DNA from: Sciurus carolinensis
Lineage: Eukaryota > Chordata > Mammalia > Rodentia > Sciuridae
Reading direction: 5' to 3'
Assembly (NCBI RefSeq): GCF_902686445.1
Contig: NC_062232.1
Coordinates: 75,905,440-75,969,439, forward strand
Length of the DNA: 64,000 nucleotides
Every line of letters starts with the position of its first letter. Positions within the stretch are counted from its first letter, which is position 1. The position numbers were made by a program, and so were the translations under genes. The notes under the pieces were generated by a model, which searched no databases, had not been told where the DNA came from, and saw nothing but the letters and a program-made list of their open reading frames with translations. Below, one piece after another: positions 1-11,300 of this stretch.

Positions 1-345
1 TATGCTGCAGAAAGGCCATGATATTTCCTGTGGAAATCCCATGAATAAACCCACAAATAAACACAATGCTAAACAAATGAACTGAGCAGATAATCACATT
101 ATTTCAAGAAAAATCTCTTATATTACTTATTCTTCCCCATTCATGCATGCATGTGAAAGCTTTGTTCCTTCAATTTTTTAACCAACCAAACATTGATTAT
201 AGAGTACCTTATACTGTGGCTTATAATGAGCTTTAATTTGAGTATATTTTCTTAAATTGATCTTTGCATATCAATAAACATTTCTTGACCACTAAGCGTA
301 ACGCAGAACCTGTCACAGCTGTGGGAACACCACAGCATTAATGAT
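1..345. other. Unassigned AT-rich sequence
   Basis: No coding region, recognisable repeat or RNA gene was seen in this stretch. Confidence 0.4.
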
Positions 346-880
346 GCTGGTGAAGCCAGAATTAAAGACAGGCAGTTAGTATAGAATAGGTAATTGGGTC
401 GAATTGAGAAATTGGAGGCCAGTTTGGATCCAGGAATTTGGAAACCACCCCTGAGAGATTGGAATGTCACTGTCTCCAGAGCCCTTTGATTACCAAGATT
501 ACCTGCCTATACTATCCCTCCCCAAAAGTTGGAGACAGGGAGTTGTTAATTAATGCCCTCTGGGCTGCTACCTGCCTGGATCATTCCATTTGGCTCTTCC
601 CCCTGTCCATCTGCTTCCCACCTTTTGGCCATCCCACCAGAATCTTCTGGGCCTAATCAGGAGATTAGGAGTAGGTAGGAAGGAGAAAGATAAGGGGGAG
701 AAGAGCAGAACAAAGGAAACTTTAGTCTATAAAGGGGCAGTGTGCTCTCACTTCCTGGGATACCAGAATTCCAAACAGGCCCCCTTCTCCCTCCTGGGAG
801 AAGTGTGTTAATACCGTTAAATAAAACCTGCTCTATTTGCTTGCCTTGGTGTGCTTCTCTAACATTCAAACTTCAACATT
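346..880 (+). mobile_element. Probable solo LTR (class uncertain, ERV1-like)
   Basis: The block has the order expected of a retroviral LTR read on the plus strand: a U3-like region, a TATA motif (TATAAAG, 728-734), a poly(A) signal (AATAAA, 820-825) about 90 bases downstream, then a GT/T-rich segment and a CAACA-type end near 880. No internal retroviral region follows, so it would be a solo LTR. The 5' edge and the target-site duplication could not be fixed, so both boundaries are approximate. Short frames inside it are chance. Confidence 0.5.
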
Positions 881-899
881 TGAGGAAGCAGAACTCCTC

Positions 900-1964
900 A
901 CCCATAACCAGCAATATCATTGATGTATTCTTCAAGTATAATAATAATTGATCTCTTCCATTTCAGATCCCAGAATCTGCAGCCAAATGTCCTAAGGAGA
1001 GAGTGAATGTGAGGTCACTGTATATGAATTTAATTGCTCAGGCAAACTCCTTTCAAATTTGCCTACCTCTCTTCATTTTTTACATAAATTTTTATTAAGA
1101 GCCCACTCAATCCAAAACATCGTGCTGCCTATTGTTAGGGGCTCTTTACTGAAAAAAATAAACTGGTGTTTTGGTAGCCTACAAGTCTTACCTCCCTTCA
1201 TTTCATTAAAATATAGAAAAATTAGAAATATAAGCCATATTCCACAAGAAATTATTTATTACCAACATAGAATTCAAATGGAACTGAAGTGGGTCTCAAA
1301 GTATTATATCTGATGAAATACCCTAATACAAGTGTATCTCAGGGTTGTCCTTCAAATAATATAAAACTGCAGAACATTTCTTCTAGTCTGCCCAGATTTC
1401 TGCCTTTCTATTGCATTGTTGAAAATTACTGATTTTGACTGGATTCAACATCTGGTTTTCCTGTTAGGAAAGTAACTGAGTACCAAAACCTCATTTCTCT
1501 CAATATCATGGCAAAGTAGTAGTTACTTCAAGCTAAATGGAGGATAGAAAAGCAGAACCTTTGTTTTTCTTTTTATTTCTTGGCCCGTCCTAAAATAAAA
1601 TGAAAGATATGCAATGGTTTTTACAATATGAAGTCATTCTTATTCATGTATATTTCAAGTTCCAAGAGCTCGTAATTTTCTCCACCAAAATCTGCTAACT
1701 TATGAACGAGTTCTGCTATACCATTAGTGAGTTTGCTTTACTGAGTTCTGGAGTATGCTAATAAATAGGCAATTAAAGGAATTAGAGCAAGCAGTATATA
1801 AGAGGTTGTTTCTGGTAACCCAATTTCAGTGGTAAATCCTGAGTTAGAGTTTATGATATTCAAAGAACAGTCTCACAAATTTACTACTAATAACTATATC
1901 ACTCATGTTGAATGAAAAAAATAAAACAAGAAAAACCATAGTCTGTCTATGATACATAGTGACA
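900..1964. other. Unassigned intergenic sequence
   Basis: AT-rich sequence without a recognisable gene or repeat. The 84-residue frame at 1059-1313 has no family resemblance I can see. Confidence 0.4.
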
Positions 1965-2550
1965 AGGATGCCAACATTAATTGAGTTCCTAGAGTAGGCC
2001 TAGTACTTTACAACCCCAATTTAATGTGAAAAACTGAAACTCACAGGAGTCAAATCTATATCAATTTACTAGATCTGCCATAACAAAGTACCTCAGACTG
2101 GATGGTTTAAGCAACAAAAACTTATTCTCTCGCAATTCTGGAAACAAGAAGTTTTAACATCAAGGTATCGGTAGGGTAGGTTTCTTCTGCAACACTTTCC
2201 CATGGCTTGCAGATGATCAACCTTTCTCAGTATTCATGTGATCTTCCCTCTGTATTTGTCTGGGCCTACATTTCCTCTTCTAAAGAGGACACTAGCTACA
2301 CTGGGTTAGGGCCCACCACGATAACCTCCATTTAACTTTATTACTTCTTTAAAGACCTTAGTTCCAAATACTGTCACATTCTAAGGGACTGGGAGTTAGG
2401 AACTCAGCATATTAATTGGGGTGAGGAGGTCACTATGCAGCCCCCTACAGTCAAGTAATCCACCCAGGATCACACAAACTGATATATGGGAAAGATTGAA
2501 TTTGTTCCCAGGACTGACTTTCCAGCCTTTGCTGTCTTTCCATTTAGCAA
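1965..2550 (-). repeat. MIR SINE, split by an LTR
   Basis: The left part (about 1965-2053) matches the reverse of a MIR: an 'ATTAATTGAGTTCCTA' start, a 'TAGTACTTTACA' segment and an 'AAACTGAAACTCACAGG' segment. The MIR resumes after the LTR at about 2450 with 'CACCCAGGATCACACAAAC' and continues to about 2550. The two halves are collinear, so one old MIR was interrupted by the LTR at 2054-2449. Confidence 0.7.
2054..2449 (-). mobile_element. MLT1-type (ERVL-MaLR) solo LTR
   Basis: Read on the minus strand, it starts TGTAGGGGGC and runs through the MLT1 landmarks: 'GAATGTGACAGTATTTGGA', 'GTCTTTAAAGAAGTAAT', 'GGTGGGCCCTAACCCA' and, near its end, 'TTGTTGCTTAAACCATCC'. Flanking GTCAA occurs at 2049-2053 and 2450-2454, the 5-bp target-site duplication expected for ERVL-class integration. 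It lies inside a MIR. Confidence 0.75.
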
Positions 2551-3913
2551 ATCAGTGATTTATGAATAAACACAGTCTTCATATGAATTTACAGTAGCCA
2601 ATTGTTCACTCTTTTCAAAATAAACTACAGTGGTTGCTCTCTAATATATATGAATTGAGTTTCTACTTCCCAAAGGAATTATATCTCACATACATCAATT
2701 TTTACAAAATAATACACAGGCAGTATGCTGAAGTGCTCCTTTGGTTGGAGATGTGAATCAGTGCATTCTGTGTGAAATTAAGAACTCTGGTTTTCCTTTG
2801 TTTAAGTTGAATGCAATTTTCAGAAGATGGTAGCTGAATTATGTTCACCTACCTTTGAATTCCCTGTATGATTCAAATATTCAGAACAACAAACACACAT
2901 GAAATATCTCATATCTTTGAAAAATTATGAATATAGCACAAATATAATTGTGTATCATTGTAGCAAAATATTCTTCTTCATCTTCTTAAGATAAATATTC
3001 AAAACATTAAACAGCAACTAAGGGTAACTAAAAACTACCAGGTTATAACACACAGCAATAAATTTTTATATTTCAAGAAATATAAATATGTGCCGTAAAA
3101 CTTTGCTTTATTGAGGTTTCTTTTTAATTTTCTTTTCTACAGCATCCTATGGTACTTTTATTAACATCCTGAGTTAATAAAACATAACTGAAATAACTAA
3201 ATGTTCGAGATCAGAAATATTGTTTCTATTTGCATCCCACTGTCTTGCTTCCAGTCATTATTTTAGGGAGAATCATAATTCAGTATCTTTGCCTGATGCA
3301 ACAGAATAGAACTTTACAAGAACCTCTGTTGCACATACAGTCTATGGGTGTTTAAAGGTAGAAGGGTTAAACAGTAAAGAGGAAGGTCAAGTCAGCAAAG
3401 TGAAAGTCCATATTTCAAAGAATTATTCAATTTACTTATCAATTTCCTTGAGGTCTGATCGACATCCTGGTATTAACTCCTTCCAATAGATTTATATGCT
3501 CTGGGAAATGTTTATTTGACCTACCCTTGGAGATGATTTTATATGAGACCTTCATTATTTAAAATTTTTATGACTCTTAAAGGTCTTAAGAAGTAAAGAA
3601 TAGAAATAAATATGAACAATTACATATGCAGGAATGAGTTAAACTTATGGGTGGAACTGGGGTTTTCTAGGAGTGGTGATAATGCTTCAAAAGGGTTCAC
3701 TTTTTGTTTTATAACTGCTGAATCTCAAACTCTTCCAGGTTTACCCCAGAGGTGTATCATCTATAGTCAACCCCAGCCACATAGTTCCATAGGTTTTCCT
3801 TTTTGGCATATTAGATTTGTCCTATTACTCTTTTATTCTGCAGCCAAGCTCAGTAGAAAGACCAGGTGTTTCATAGTAGACAGAAAAATAAAATTTTAAT
3901 GAAATTAGAATTC
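2551..3913. other. Unassigned intergenic sequence
   Basis: No gene or confident repeat was recognised. The 95-residue frame at 3612-3899 lies in slightly GC-richer sequence but shows no domain, and nothing marks a splice-bounded exon. Confidence 0.4.
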
Positions 3914-3928
3914 AGAATAATAGGTATA
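3914..3928. repeat. Left target-site duplication of LINE-1
   Basis: AGAATAATAGGTATA here is repeated exactly at 9968-9982, directly after the A-rich tail of the LINE-1 between them. Confidence 0.9.
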
Positions 3929-4481
3929 GGAGACTGTCCATGCCCACACACCAAGGTTGGAGGTGAGTAGCTGAGCCTGCCTGCCTGCCTGTCCCCCTAC
4001 TGCTGAGGGACTCTACGCCTGCCTCCATACTGATTCAGCACACCCTTGCTGGGGCTCCCCAGCTTCTTTGGAGGTTGGTGCAGGCATTTTGAATTATTCC
4101 TGAGGGCGTGGCCATCATCATTGGAATGGCGGCTGCCTTCCTGAGACACCTACAGGAGACTGGAGGCCCTTTGACAGGAAACTCTATTTACTCACATCCT
4201 ACAACCTTCCCCATCCTCTTGTTCACAACTAGAAATACTGTAAATAGTAATGGAACTGATCCTGTTCATTACAATAATGTTAAAGTCTTTATAGGGGCTA
4301 TCTGGTTCAGGGGTGCATTTTCTCTGTATTGGGTGTTACTGGTATTGATCTCCCCTTCAAAGGAGAGGTAGTGGAAAACTGCAGGGTCATAATAAGCCTG
4401 CAAGGGAGCAAACTTCAGTATCTCTGATCATCACTGCTAGAGGGGAATATATAGAAACAATAGGAAAAAAACAGGGGAAAA
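3929..4481 (+). promoter_or_regulatory. LINE-1 5' UTR (presumed internal promoter)
   Basis: The stretch lies between the left target-site duplication and the ORF1 start. It is GC-richer than its surroundings, with a short TGCC tandem near 3978-3992 and an 'ATGGCGGC' YY1-like motif near 4126-4133. It lacks the tandem units seen in the other near full-length LINE-1 at 46 kb, and upstream of about 4440 the two 5' UTRs do not resemble each other. Promoter activity is inferred from position only. Confidence 0.6.
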
Positions 4482-5480
4482 GTGTCCCTAACAAACCACG
4501 AATCCAATGACAGCATGGAAGTAGAAATGACAGAAAAAGAGTTTAGAATCTGCATACTTCAAAAGATCCATGAAGCAAAAGACAAGATAAGAGAGCAAAT
4601 GCAGGCAATGCATGACCATTCCAGTAAACAGTTAAAAGAGCAAATGCAGGAAGCAAAAGAACACTTAAATAAAGAGATAGAGATTCTGAAAAAAAAAAAA
4701 AAACAGAAATACTTGAAATGAAAGAAATGATAAACCAAATAAAAAACTCAATAGAAAGCATCAGCAACAGAATAGATCTCGTGGAAGACAGAATGTCAGA
4801 CAATGAAGACAAAATATTTAATCTTGAAAATGAAGTTGAACAAACTGAGAAGATGTTAGGAAGTCATGAACAGAACCTCCAAGAATTATGGGATATCTGA
4901 AAAGATCAAATTTGAGAATTATTGGGATTAAGGAAGGCACAGAGATACAAACCAAAGGAATGAACAACCTGTTCAACAAAATAATATCAGAAAATTTCCC
5001 AAACCTGAAAAATGAAATGGAAAATCAAATACAAGAAGTGCACAAAATCACAACAGATCCACGCCAAGACACATTATAATTGAAATGCCTCACATACAAA
5101 ATAAAGATAGGATTTTAAAGACTGAGAGAAAAGCATCACTTTACATATAAGGGGAAACCAATATGGATATCAACAGGTTTCTCATCCTAGACTCTAAAAG
5201 CAAGAAGGGCCTGGAAAAATATATTTCAAGCTCTGAAAGAACACAGATGCCAACCAAGAATCCTATACCCAGCATAACTAACTTTCAGATTTGACAATGA
5301 AATAAAATCTTTCCATGATAAACAAAAGTTAAAAGAATTTACAAATAGAAAGCCTGCCCTACAGAACATTCTCAGCAAAGTATTTCATGAGGAGGAAGTG
5401 AAAAGCAACAATACAAGTCAGCAAAGGGAGGAATTACCCTAAAGGAAAAGTCAATCAAAGGAGAAATGAGATCAAGTTAA
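4482..5480 (+). pseudogene. LINE-1 ORF1 (RNA-binding protein) remnant
   Basis: ORF1p is the trimeric coiled-coil RNA-binding protein of LINE-1. The first frame (4482-4721) gives a charged coiled coil rich in Glu, Lys and Gln. A run of 15 A at 4689-4703 marks a frameshift, and the coiled coil continues from 4718 (NRIDLVEDRMSD). A stop after 'LQELWDI' and another frame change precede the RRM-like part (NLRIIGIKEGTE, from about 4903). The C-terminal part is broken to about 5480. At least two frameshifts and stops show that it is dead. Confidence 0.85.
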
Positions 5481-6087
5481 AAACCAAGAATAAGCCAAAA
5501 TGACCAGGAATACAAATCATATCACAATAATAACCCTGAATGTCAATGACCTAAACTCAATAATCAAAAGACATACTGGCAGATTGGATTAAAAAGAAGG
5601 ACCCAACAATATGCTGCCTTCAAGAGACTCAACTCATAGAAAAAGCCATCCACAGACTAAAGGTGAAAGGATGCACATGGACCCAGTAAAAAAGCAGGGG
5701 TATCCATCCTCATATCAGATAATGTGAACTTCAAACCTAAGTTATTCAGAAGGGAAAAATAAGGACATTTCATACTGCTTAAGGAAAGCATAAAACAGCA
5801 AGATATAACAATTTTAAATATTTGTACCCCAAACAATGGAGCATCTATGCATATCAAACAAACCCTTCTCAATTTTAAGAATCAAATAGATCAAAACACA
5901 TTAGTAGTGGGGGACTTTAACACACTGCTCTCACCACTGGATAGATCCTTCAAACAAAAACTGAACAAAGAAACTATAGAACTAAATAATACAATCAATG
6001 ATATAGACTTAATGGATATTTACAGCATATTTCATTCATCATTGAGTGAATATACTTTCTTCTCAGCAGCTCATATAGACCATATGC

Positions 6088-6572
6088 TATCGCGTTCCCT
6101 CTGGCCGCAGAGAGAGACACGACAAACGTCTGAAGCTTTGGAAGTTTATTATGCACAGTCCCTCTCCTACACTTCTCTTACTCCCAGCTTCCGCACACTC
6201 CCAGCTTCTCTTCTCTCAGCTTCTTCTCTCAGCTTCTTCTCTCAGCTTCTTCTCCAGCTTCTTCTCTCAGCTTCTTCTCTCAGCTTCTGCGCACTCCCAG
6301 CTTCTTCCGCCCTCAGCTTCTTCCGCCGCCCTTACTCTCCCACCCACCAGGCTTATATACACTTCAACCAATCAGGGGGGGGGCACACGAGGTAAACCGC
6401 GGACAGCTGCAGGCATAGAATAGGTACACGAGGGGGGCATGCTCTAATCACATCGTTAACTAGCCAATCATTGGAATTCGCTGGTTGTTTACTGTATAGC
6501 TGGCCGCTTTTGGCTCAGCGTCAGGCGCCATCTTGACCGTGCCCAAGGTTAGGGGTCCTGGAAACCCTGACA
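6088..6572 (-). mobile_element. ERV2-like solo LTR inside LINE-1 ORF2
   Basis: Read on the minus strand, it begins TGTCAGGGTTTCCAGGACCC, has a TATATAAGCC promoter box (plus 6351-6360), a poly(A) signal (TTTATT on plus, 6145-6150) and a CT/GT-rich end. The flanking LINE-1 sequence is duplicated: ATATGC at 6082-6087 and 6573-6578, a 6-bp duplication typical of ERV2/IAP-type integrase (the match extends to 9 bp by chance or LTR-end similarity). The 3' terminal CA is not clear. There is no internal region, so it is a solo LTR left by recombination. It is clearly younger than the LINE-1. Confidence 0.8.
6186..6330 (-). repeat. CTTCTTCTCTCAG tandem tract in LTR
   Basis: About nine imperfect copies of a 13-16-base pyrimidine-rich unit (CTTCTTCTCTCAG) lie just downstream of the TATA box in LTR sense, i.e. 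in the transcribed R/U5 side. On the LTR sense strand the tract is purine-rich (CTGAGAGAAGAAG). Confidence 0.75.
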
Positions 6573-9500
6573 ATATGCTATGCCACAATGAAGCCATTAG
6601 TAAATACGAAAAAAATAGAGATCCTACCCTGTATCCTATCAGACCATATTGGAATGCAACTAGAAATGAACAATAAAATAACAAACAAAAACTACTCATA
6701 CACCTCAGAGGTAAATGAGGACAATGACACAGCATATCAAAATCTCTGGGAAACTCTGAAAGCAGTACTAAGAGGAAAGTTCACTACATTGAGATCATAC
6801 ATTAAAAAAAATAAGTCAACAACTAAATGACCTAACATTACATCTCAAAACCATGGAAAAAGAAGAACAGATCAACACCAAAAATAGTAGAAGACAGGAA
6901 ATAATTAAAATCAGAGCTGAAATCAATAAAATTGAAACAAGAGAAACAATTCAAAATATTGACAAAATAAAAAGTTGGTGCTTTGAAAAAGAAAACAAAA
7001 TTGATAAACCCCTAGCCACACTAATAAAGAGAAGGAGAGAACAAACTCAAATTACTAGAATTCGTGATGAAAAAGGAAATATCACAACAGACACCATTGA
7101 AATACATAACATAATTAGAAGCTACTTTGAAAATCTATACTCCAACATAATAGAAAATATCAAAGACATTGACAAATTTTTAGAGACATATGATCCTCCC
7201 AAACTGAATCAGGAAGATGTACGCAATCTAAACAGATCAATTTCAAGCACCGAAATAGAAGCAGACATCAAAAGCCTACCAACCAAGAAAAGCCAAGGAC
7301 CAGATGGATTCTCAGCCAAATTCTACAAGACCTTTAAAGAAGAACTGATACCAATACTCCTCAAAGTATTCCAGAAAATAGAAAAGGAGGGAACCCTTCC
7401 CAATTCATTCTATGAGGCTAGTATCACTCTGTTACCAAAACCAGACAAAGATACATCGAGGAAAGAAAACTTTAGACCAATATCCATGATGAACATAGAT
7501 GCAAAAATCCTTAACAAAATACTGTCAAAATGCATAAAAATTATATTAAAAAGATAATGCACCATGATCAAGTGGGGTTTATCCCAGGGATGCAAGGTTG
7601 ATTCAACATCCAGAAATCAATAAATGTAATTCATCACATCAATAGGCTTAAAGTTAAGAATCACATGATTATTTCAATAGATGCTGAGAAAGCATTTGAT
7701 AAAATACAGCACCCCCTTCATGCTTAAAACACTAGAAAAAATAGGAATAGTAGGAACATACCTCAACATTGTAAAGGCTCTCTATGCTAAGCCAATGGCC
7801 AACATCATTCTTAATGGAAAAAAACTGAAAGCATTCCCTCTAAAAACTGGAACAAGACAGGGATACCCTCTTTCACCACTTTATTCAACATCATCCTTGA
7901 AACACTTGCCAGAGCAATTAGACAGACCAAAGAAATTAAAGGGGTACAAATGGGAAAAGAAGAACTAAAGTTGTCACTATTTCCTGATGACATGATCCTA
8001 TATTTAGAAGATTCAAAAAGCTCCACTAGAAAACATCTAGAACTAATAATGAATTCAGCAAAGTAGCAGAATGTAAAATCAATATGTGTAAATCTAATGC
8101 ATTTCTATTCATAAGTGATGAATCCTCTGAAAGAGAAATTAGGAAAACCTCTCCATTCACAGTAGCCTCAAAAAAATAAAATACTTGGGAATCAATCAAA
8201 CAAAAGAGGTGAAAGACCTCTACAATGAAAACTACAGAACATTAAAGAAAGAAATTGAAGAAAACCTTTGGATGGAGAGATCTCCCATATTCTTAGATAG
8301 TCGGAATTAACATGGTCAAAATGGCCATACTACCAAAAGTGCTATACAGATTCAATGAAATTCCCAATTAAAATCCCAATGACATTCCTCAAAGAAATAG
8401 AGAAAACATTTATGAACTTCATCTGGAAGAACAAGAGACCTCGAATAGCCAAAACAATCCTCAGTAGAAAAAGTGAAACAGGAGATATCACAATACCAGA
8501 CCTTAAACTATAATACAGAGCAATAGTAACAAAAACAGCATGGTATTGGCACCAAAATAGATAGGCAGACCAATGGTACAGAACAAAAGACACAGAGACA
8601 AAACCACATAAATACAGTCACCTAATACTAGACAAAGGACCCCCCCGAAAAAAAAAACATACAATGGAGAAAAGATAGCCTGTTCAACAAATGGTGGTGG
8701 CAAAACTGGAAATCCATATGCAGTAAAATGAAATTAAACCTCTATCTCTCACCCTGCACAAAACTCAACTCAAAATGGATCAAGGACATAGGAATTAGAC
8801 CAGAGACCCTGCACCTAATAGAAGACAAAGTAGGCCCAAGTCATCATGTTGGCTTAGGATCAGACTTCCTCAACAAGACTCCCAAAGCACAAGTAATCAA
8901 AGCAAGAATCAATAAATGGGATGGACTCAAAATAAAAAGCTTTTACTCAGCAAAGGATACAATCCAGAATGTGAAGAGAGAGCCTACAGAGTAGGAGAAA
9001 ATCTTTTCCACACGCACTTCAGATAGAGCACTTATCTGCAAAATTTATGAAGAACTTACAAAACTTTCCACCAAAATTACAAAGAACCCAATCAATAAAT
9101 GGGCCAAGGAACTGGACAGACACTTTACAGAAGAAGACATACAGGCAATTAACAAATATATGAAAAAGTGTTCAACATCTCTTAATTTGCATCTCTGTAA
9201 TTACTAAACAACTCTAAGATTTTATCTTACTCCAATTAGAATGGCTATTATCAAGAATACAAACAATAATAGATGTTGGCATGGATGTGGGGGAAAAGGC
9301 ACACTTTTACATTGCTGGTGGAGTTGCAAATTGATGCAGCCATTCTGGAAAGCAATGTGGAGAATCCTCAGAAAACTTGGAATGGACCCACCTTTTGACC
9401 CAGTTATCCCACTCCTCGGTTTATACCCAAAGTACTTAAAATCAGCATACTACAGTAACACAGCCATATCAATGTTTATAGCAGCTCAGTTCACAATAAC

Positions 9501-9967
9501 TAGATTGTGGAACCAACCTAGGTGTCCTTCAACAGATGAATGGATAAAGAAACTGTGGTATATACACACAATGGAATATTATTCAGCCAAAAATAATAAT
9601 AATATTATGGCATTTGCAAATAAATGGATGAAATTGGAGAATAACATGCTAAGTGAAATAGGCCAAACCCCAAAAAACAAAGGCCAAATGTTTTCCCTGA
9701 TAAGTGGAGAATGATATATAATGGGGGTGGGGAATGTGGGGAGTGAGAGAAGAATGGAGAAACTTTAGATTATGTAGAAGGAAATGAGAGGAAGGAGGGG
9801 TATAAAAATGGTGGAATGAGACAGACATCATTACCCTATGCACATGTATGATTACACGAATGGTATGAATATACATCGTGTACAACCATAGAAACAAAAA
9901 GATATATCCCATTTGTGTACAATGAACCAAAATGCAGTCTGTAAAAAATTGAAAGATAAATAAAAAA

Positions 9968-9982
9968 AGAATAATAGGTATA
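9968..9982. repeat. Right target-site duplication of LINE-1
   Basis: AGAATAATAGGTATA, an exact copy of 3914-3928, follows the A-rich tail of the LINE-1. Confidence 0.9.
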
Positions 9983-10897
9983 AAAGCTTTACAAATATAA
10001 TGCAGTGAATAGATTTTAAACTGATTACATATGATTTTCCTAATATACCCTATAAGTCAAAACTAGAAAGTCTCCTGAAGAATACCTAATAAGGTGTTGC
10101 ATCTCTCTGTATCTTATTAACTATTTGCCTTATTCATTGACTATATTAAAGGTTTCTCAAGTTTTGTTCGATAATATATTCTTGCAGTCTTCTTGAGAGG
10201 TTTTTAAACAGCTTTACCTAAAAATATATAAAGGTCATTATTCTGGTCTGAGAAATTGGTGATACCTCCATATCACCCTCTACCCACTCACTTTAATAAT
10301 CAAGGCTTTGGCTGATATAAAAGTATATTTTTACACAGTCCTTCCCTCCCCTTATGTGCTCCATAGGAGTGATAAATTTCTTTTTAAAAATTATAGTTCT
10401 CTTTATGTAGTCTCTATTTTTCTGACATCACATATCTAAACTACCCTTTTAGAGGCCACACTCAGAGAGTGAGCCCTCAACAGATCTAATTTGTTTTACA
10501 ATTCTCAGACTATTTAGTAAAACCAAAATTATATGTGTGTATGTGGTGGTAGGGAATTGCTACATGGATAAAACCTCTAGTTTTCTAAGGTGTATCTAAG
10601 GGGCATAGCCAAGTTAGAAACTTTAAAGGTAAGTGAAATAAAGTTTCCAATTTTTCAAATATGGACTTATTGCAACACGAAAGGGGGTAGTTTGAAATAT
10701 TTTGAGTATATGAGATTGGTGGTTTCAACATGATACTGTCTAGATATAATTTAGGTCAGAGCACCCCATGTCATACAGTAATACGAAGGAGTATGAAATA
10801 CTGAAGGGGCTTCCTAAAGTCTCAAATGTAAGATGTGCTTAAGCAAGGGATCATTACCCCCAATTTTAGAATTAGACAGGATATGATATTCATGATA
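9983..10897. other. Unassigned intergenic sequence
   Basis: AT-rich; no gene or confident repeat was seen. Confidence 0.4.
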
Positions 10898-11055
10898 CAG
10901 GTTGAGTATCCCTTGTTCAAAATACTTGGGATAAGAAGTGTTTCAGAATTTGGAGTTTAATAGACATGGAAATATTTGCATGTTCAGATCACTAATCACA
11001 AATACCGAAATCTGAACTACTCCAAAATCCAAATCTTTCCAAATGACATGTCAGG
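10898..11055 (+). mobile_element. Short TcMar-like DNA transposon remnant
   Basis: Starts CAGGTTGAGTATCCCTTG right after a TA dinucleotide and contains the family's 'GGGATAAGAAGTGTTTCAGA' segment. It then jumps to the other end, where 'TCCAAAATCCAAA' is the inverted counterpart of the internal motif. This is the shape of an internally deleted, non-autonomous cut-and-paste element. A longer relative lies at 38040-38447. The exact family name is uncertain. Confidence 0.5.
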
Positions 11056-11263
11056 ACACTGGATATCTAGATTAGGAATTATCAGCCTGCACTAAATTTA
11101 TATTGATAATCCAGCTTTGTTCTTCAGCTGCCTGAAATGCTAGTTTTCCTGAGTTATTTGTACAAGTCATGTTCTTTTCTGTCTTAGAACCTTTACAAGA
11201 ATGCAGTTCTCAATCTCAGAATATGCCTCATCACCACAGTTCCAGTCCTCAGTGCACATGTAC

Positions 11264-11264
11264 A

Positions 11265-11299
<35 letters not shown>
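11264..11299. repeat. (CA)n microsatellite
   Basis: About 18 near-perfect CA dinucleotides. They account for the His-Thr run in the frame at 11201-11521. Confidence 0.95.

Positions 11300-11300
<1 letters not shown>

Larger units (their letters stand above)
5501..9714 (+). pseudogene. LINE-1 ORF2 (endonuclease/reverse transcriptase) remnant
   Basis: ORF2p nicks DNA with an APE-type endonuclease and copies RNA by target-primed reverse transcription. The endonuclease part starts at 5501 (NHITIITLNVN) and is frameshifted; its GDFNTLLSPLDR segment lies near 5908. A reverse-oriented LTR splits it at 6088-6572. The fingers/palm part is open at 6853-7557 ([24 protein letters not shown]). The catalytic FADD box reads FPDD, with CCT at 7983-7985. 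The C-terminal part is open at 9241-9714 and keeps the Cys-rich segment CWHGCGGKGTLLHCWWSC. Several stops and frameshifts separate these blocks. Confidence 0.9.
3929..9967 (+). mobile_element. Nearly full-length LINE-1 (non-functional)
   Basis: A complete-order LINE-1: a 5' UTR (3929 to about 4481), an ORF1 remnant, an ORF2 remnant, a G-rich 3' UTR (9715-9967) and an A-rich tail. It is bounded by a perfect 15-bp target-site duplication (3914-3928 and 9968-9982), so one retrotransposition event made it. Without the later ERV2-like LTR (6088-6572) it is about 5.55 kb, slightly short for an L1; relative to the copy at 46-52 kb it lacks roughly 80 bases just after the LTR site. Both ORFs carry several frameshifts and stops, so it cannot move by itself. 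Confidence 0.92.

Noticed and set aside
4543..4812. 89-codon minus-strand frame rich in Phe, Leu and Ser
   Set aside because: It is the antisense shadow of the purine-rich LINE-1 ORF1 coiled coil. Several similar Phe/Leu-rich minus frames (for example 8342-8703 and 50250-50510) have the same explanation.
5847..6395. 182-codon plus-strand frame
   Set aside because: Its first part is the LINE-1 endonuclease region and its second part is the reverse complement of an ERV2-like LTR with Leu/Ser-rich tandem translation. It is a chance fusion across an insertion junction.
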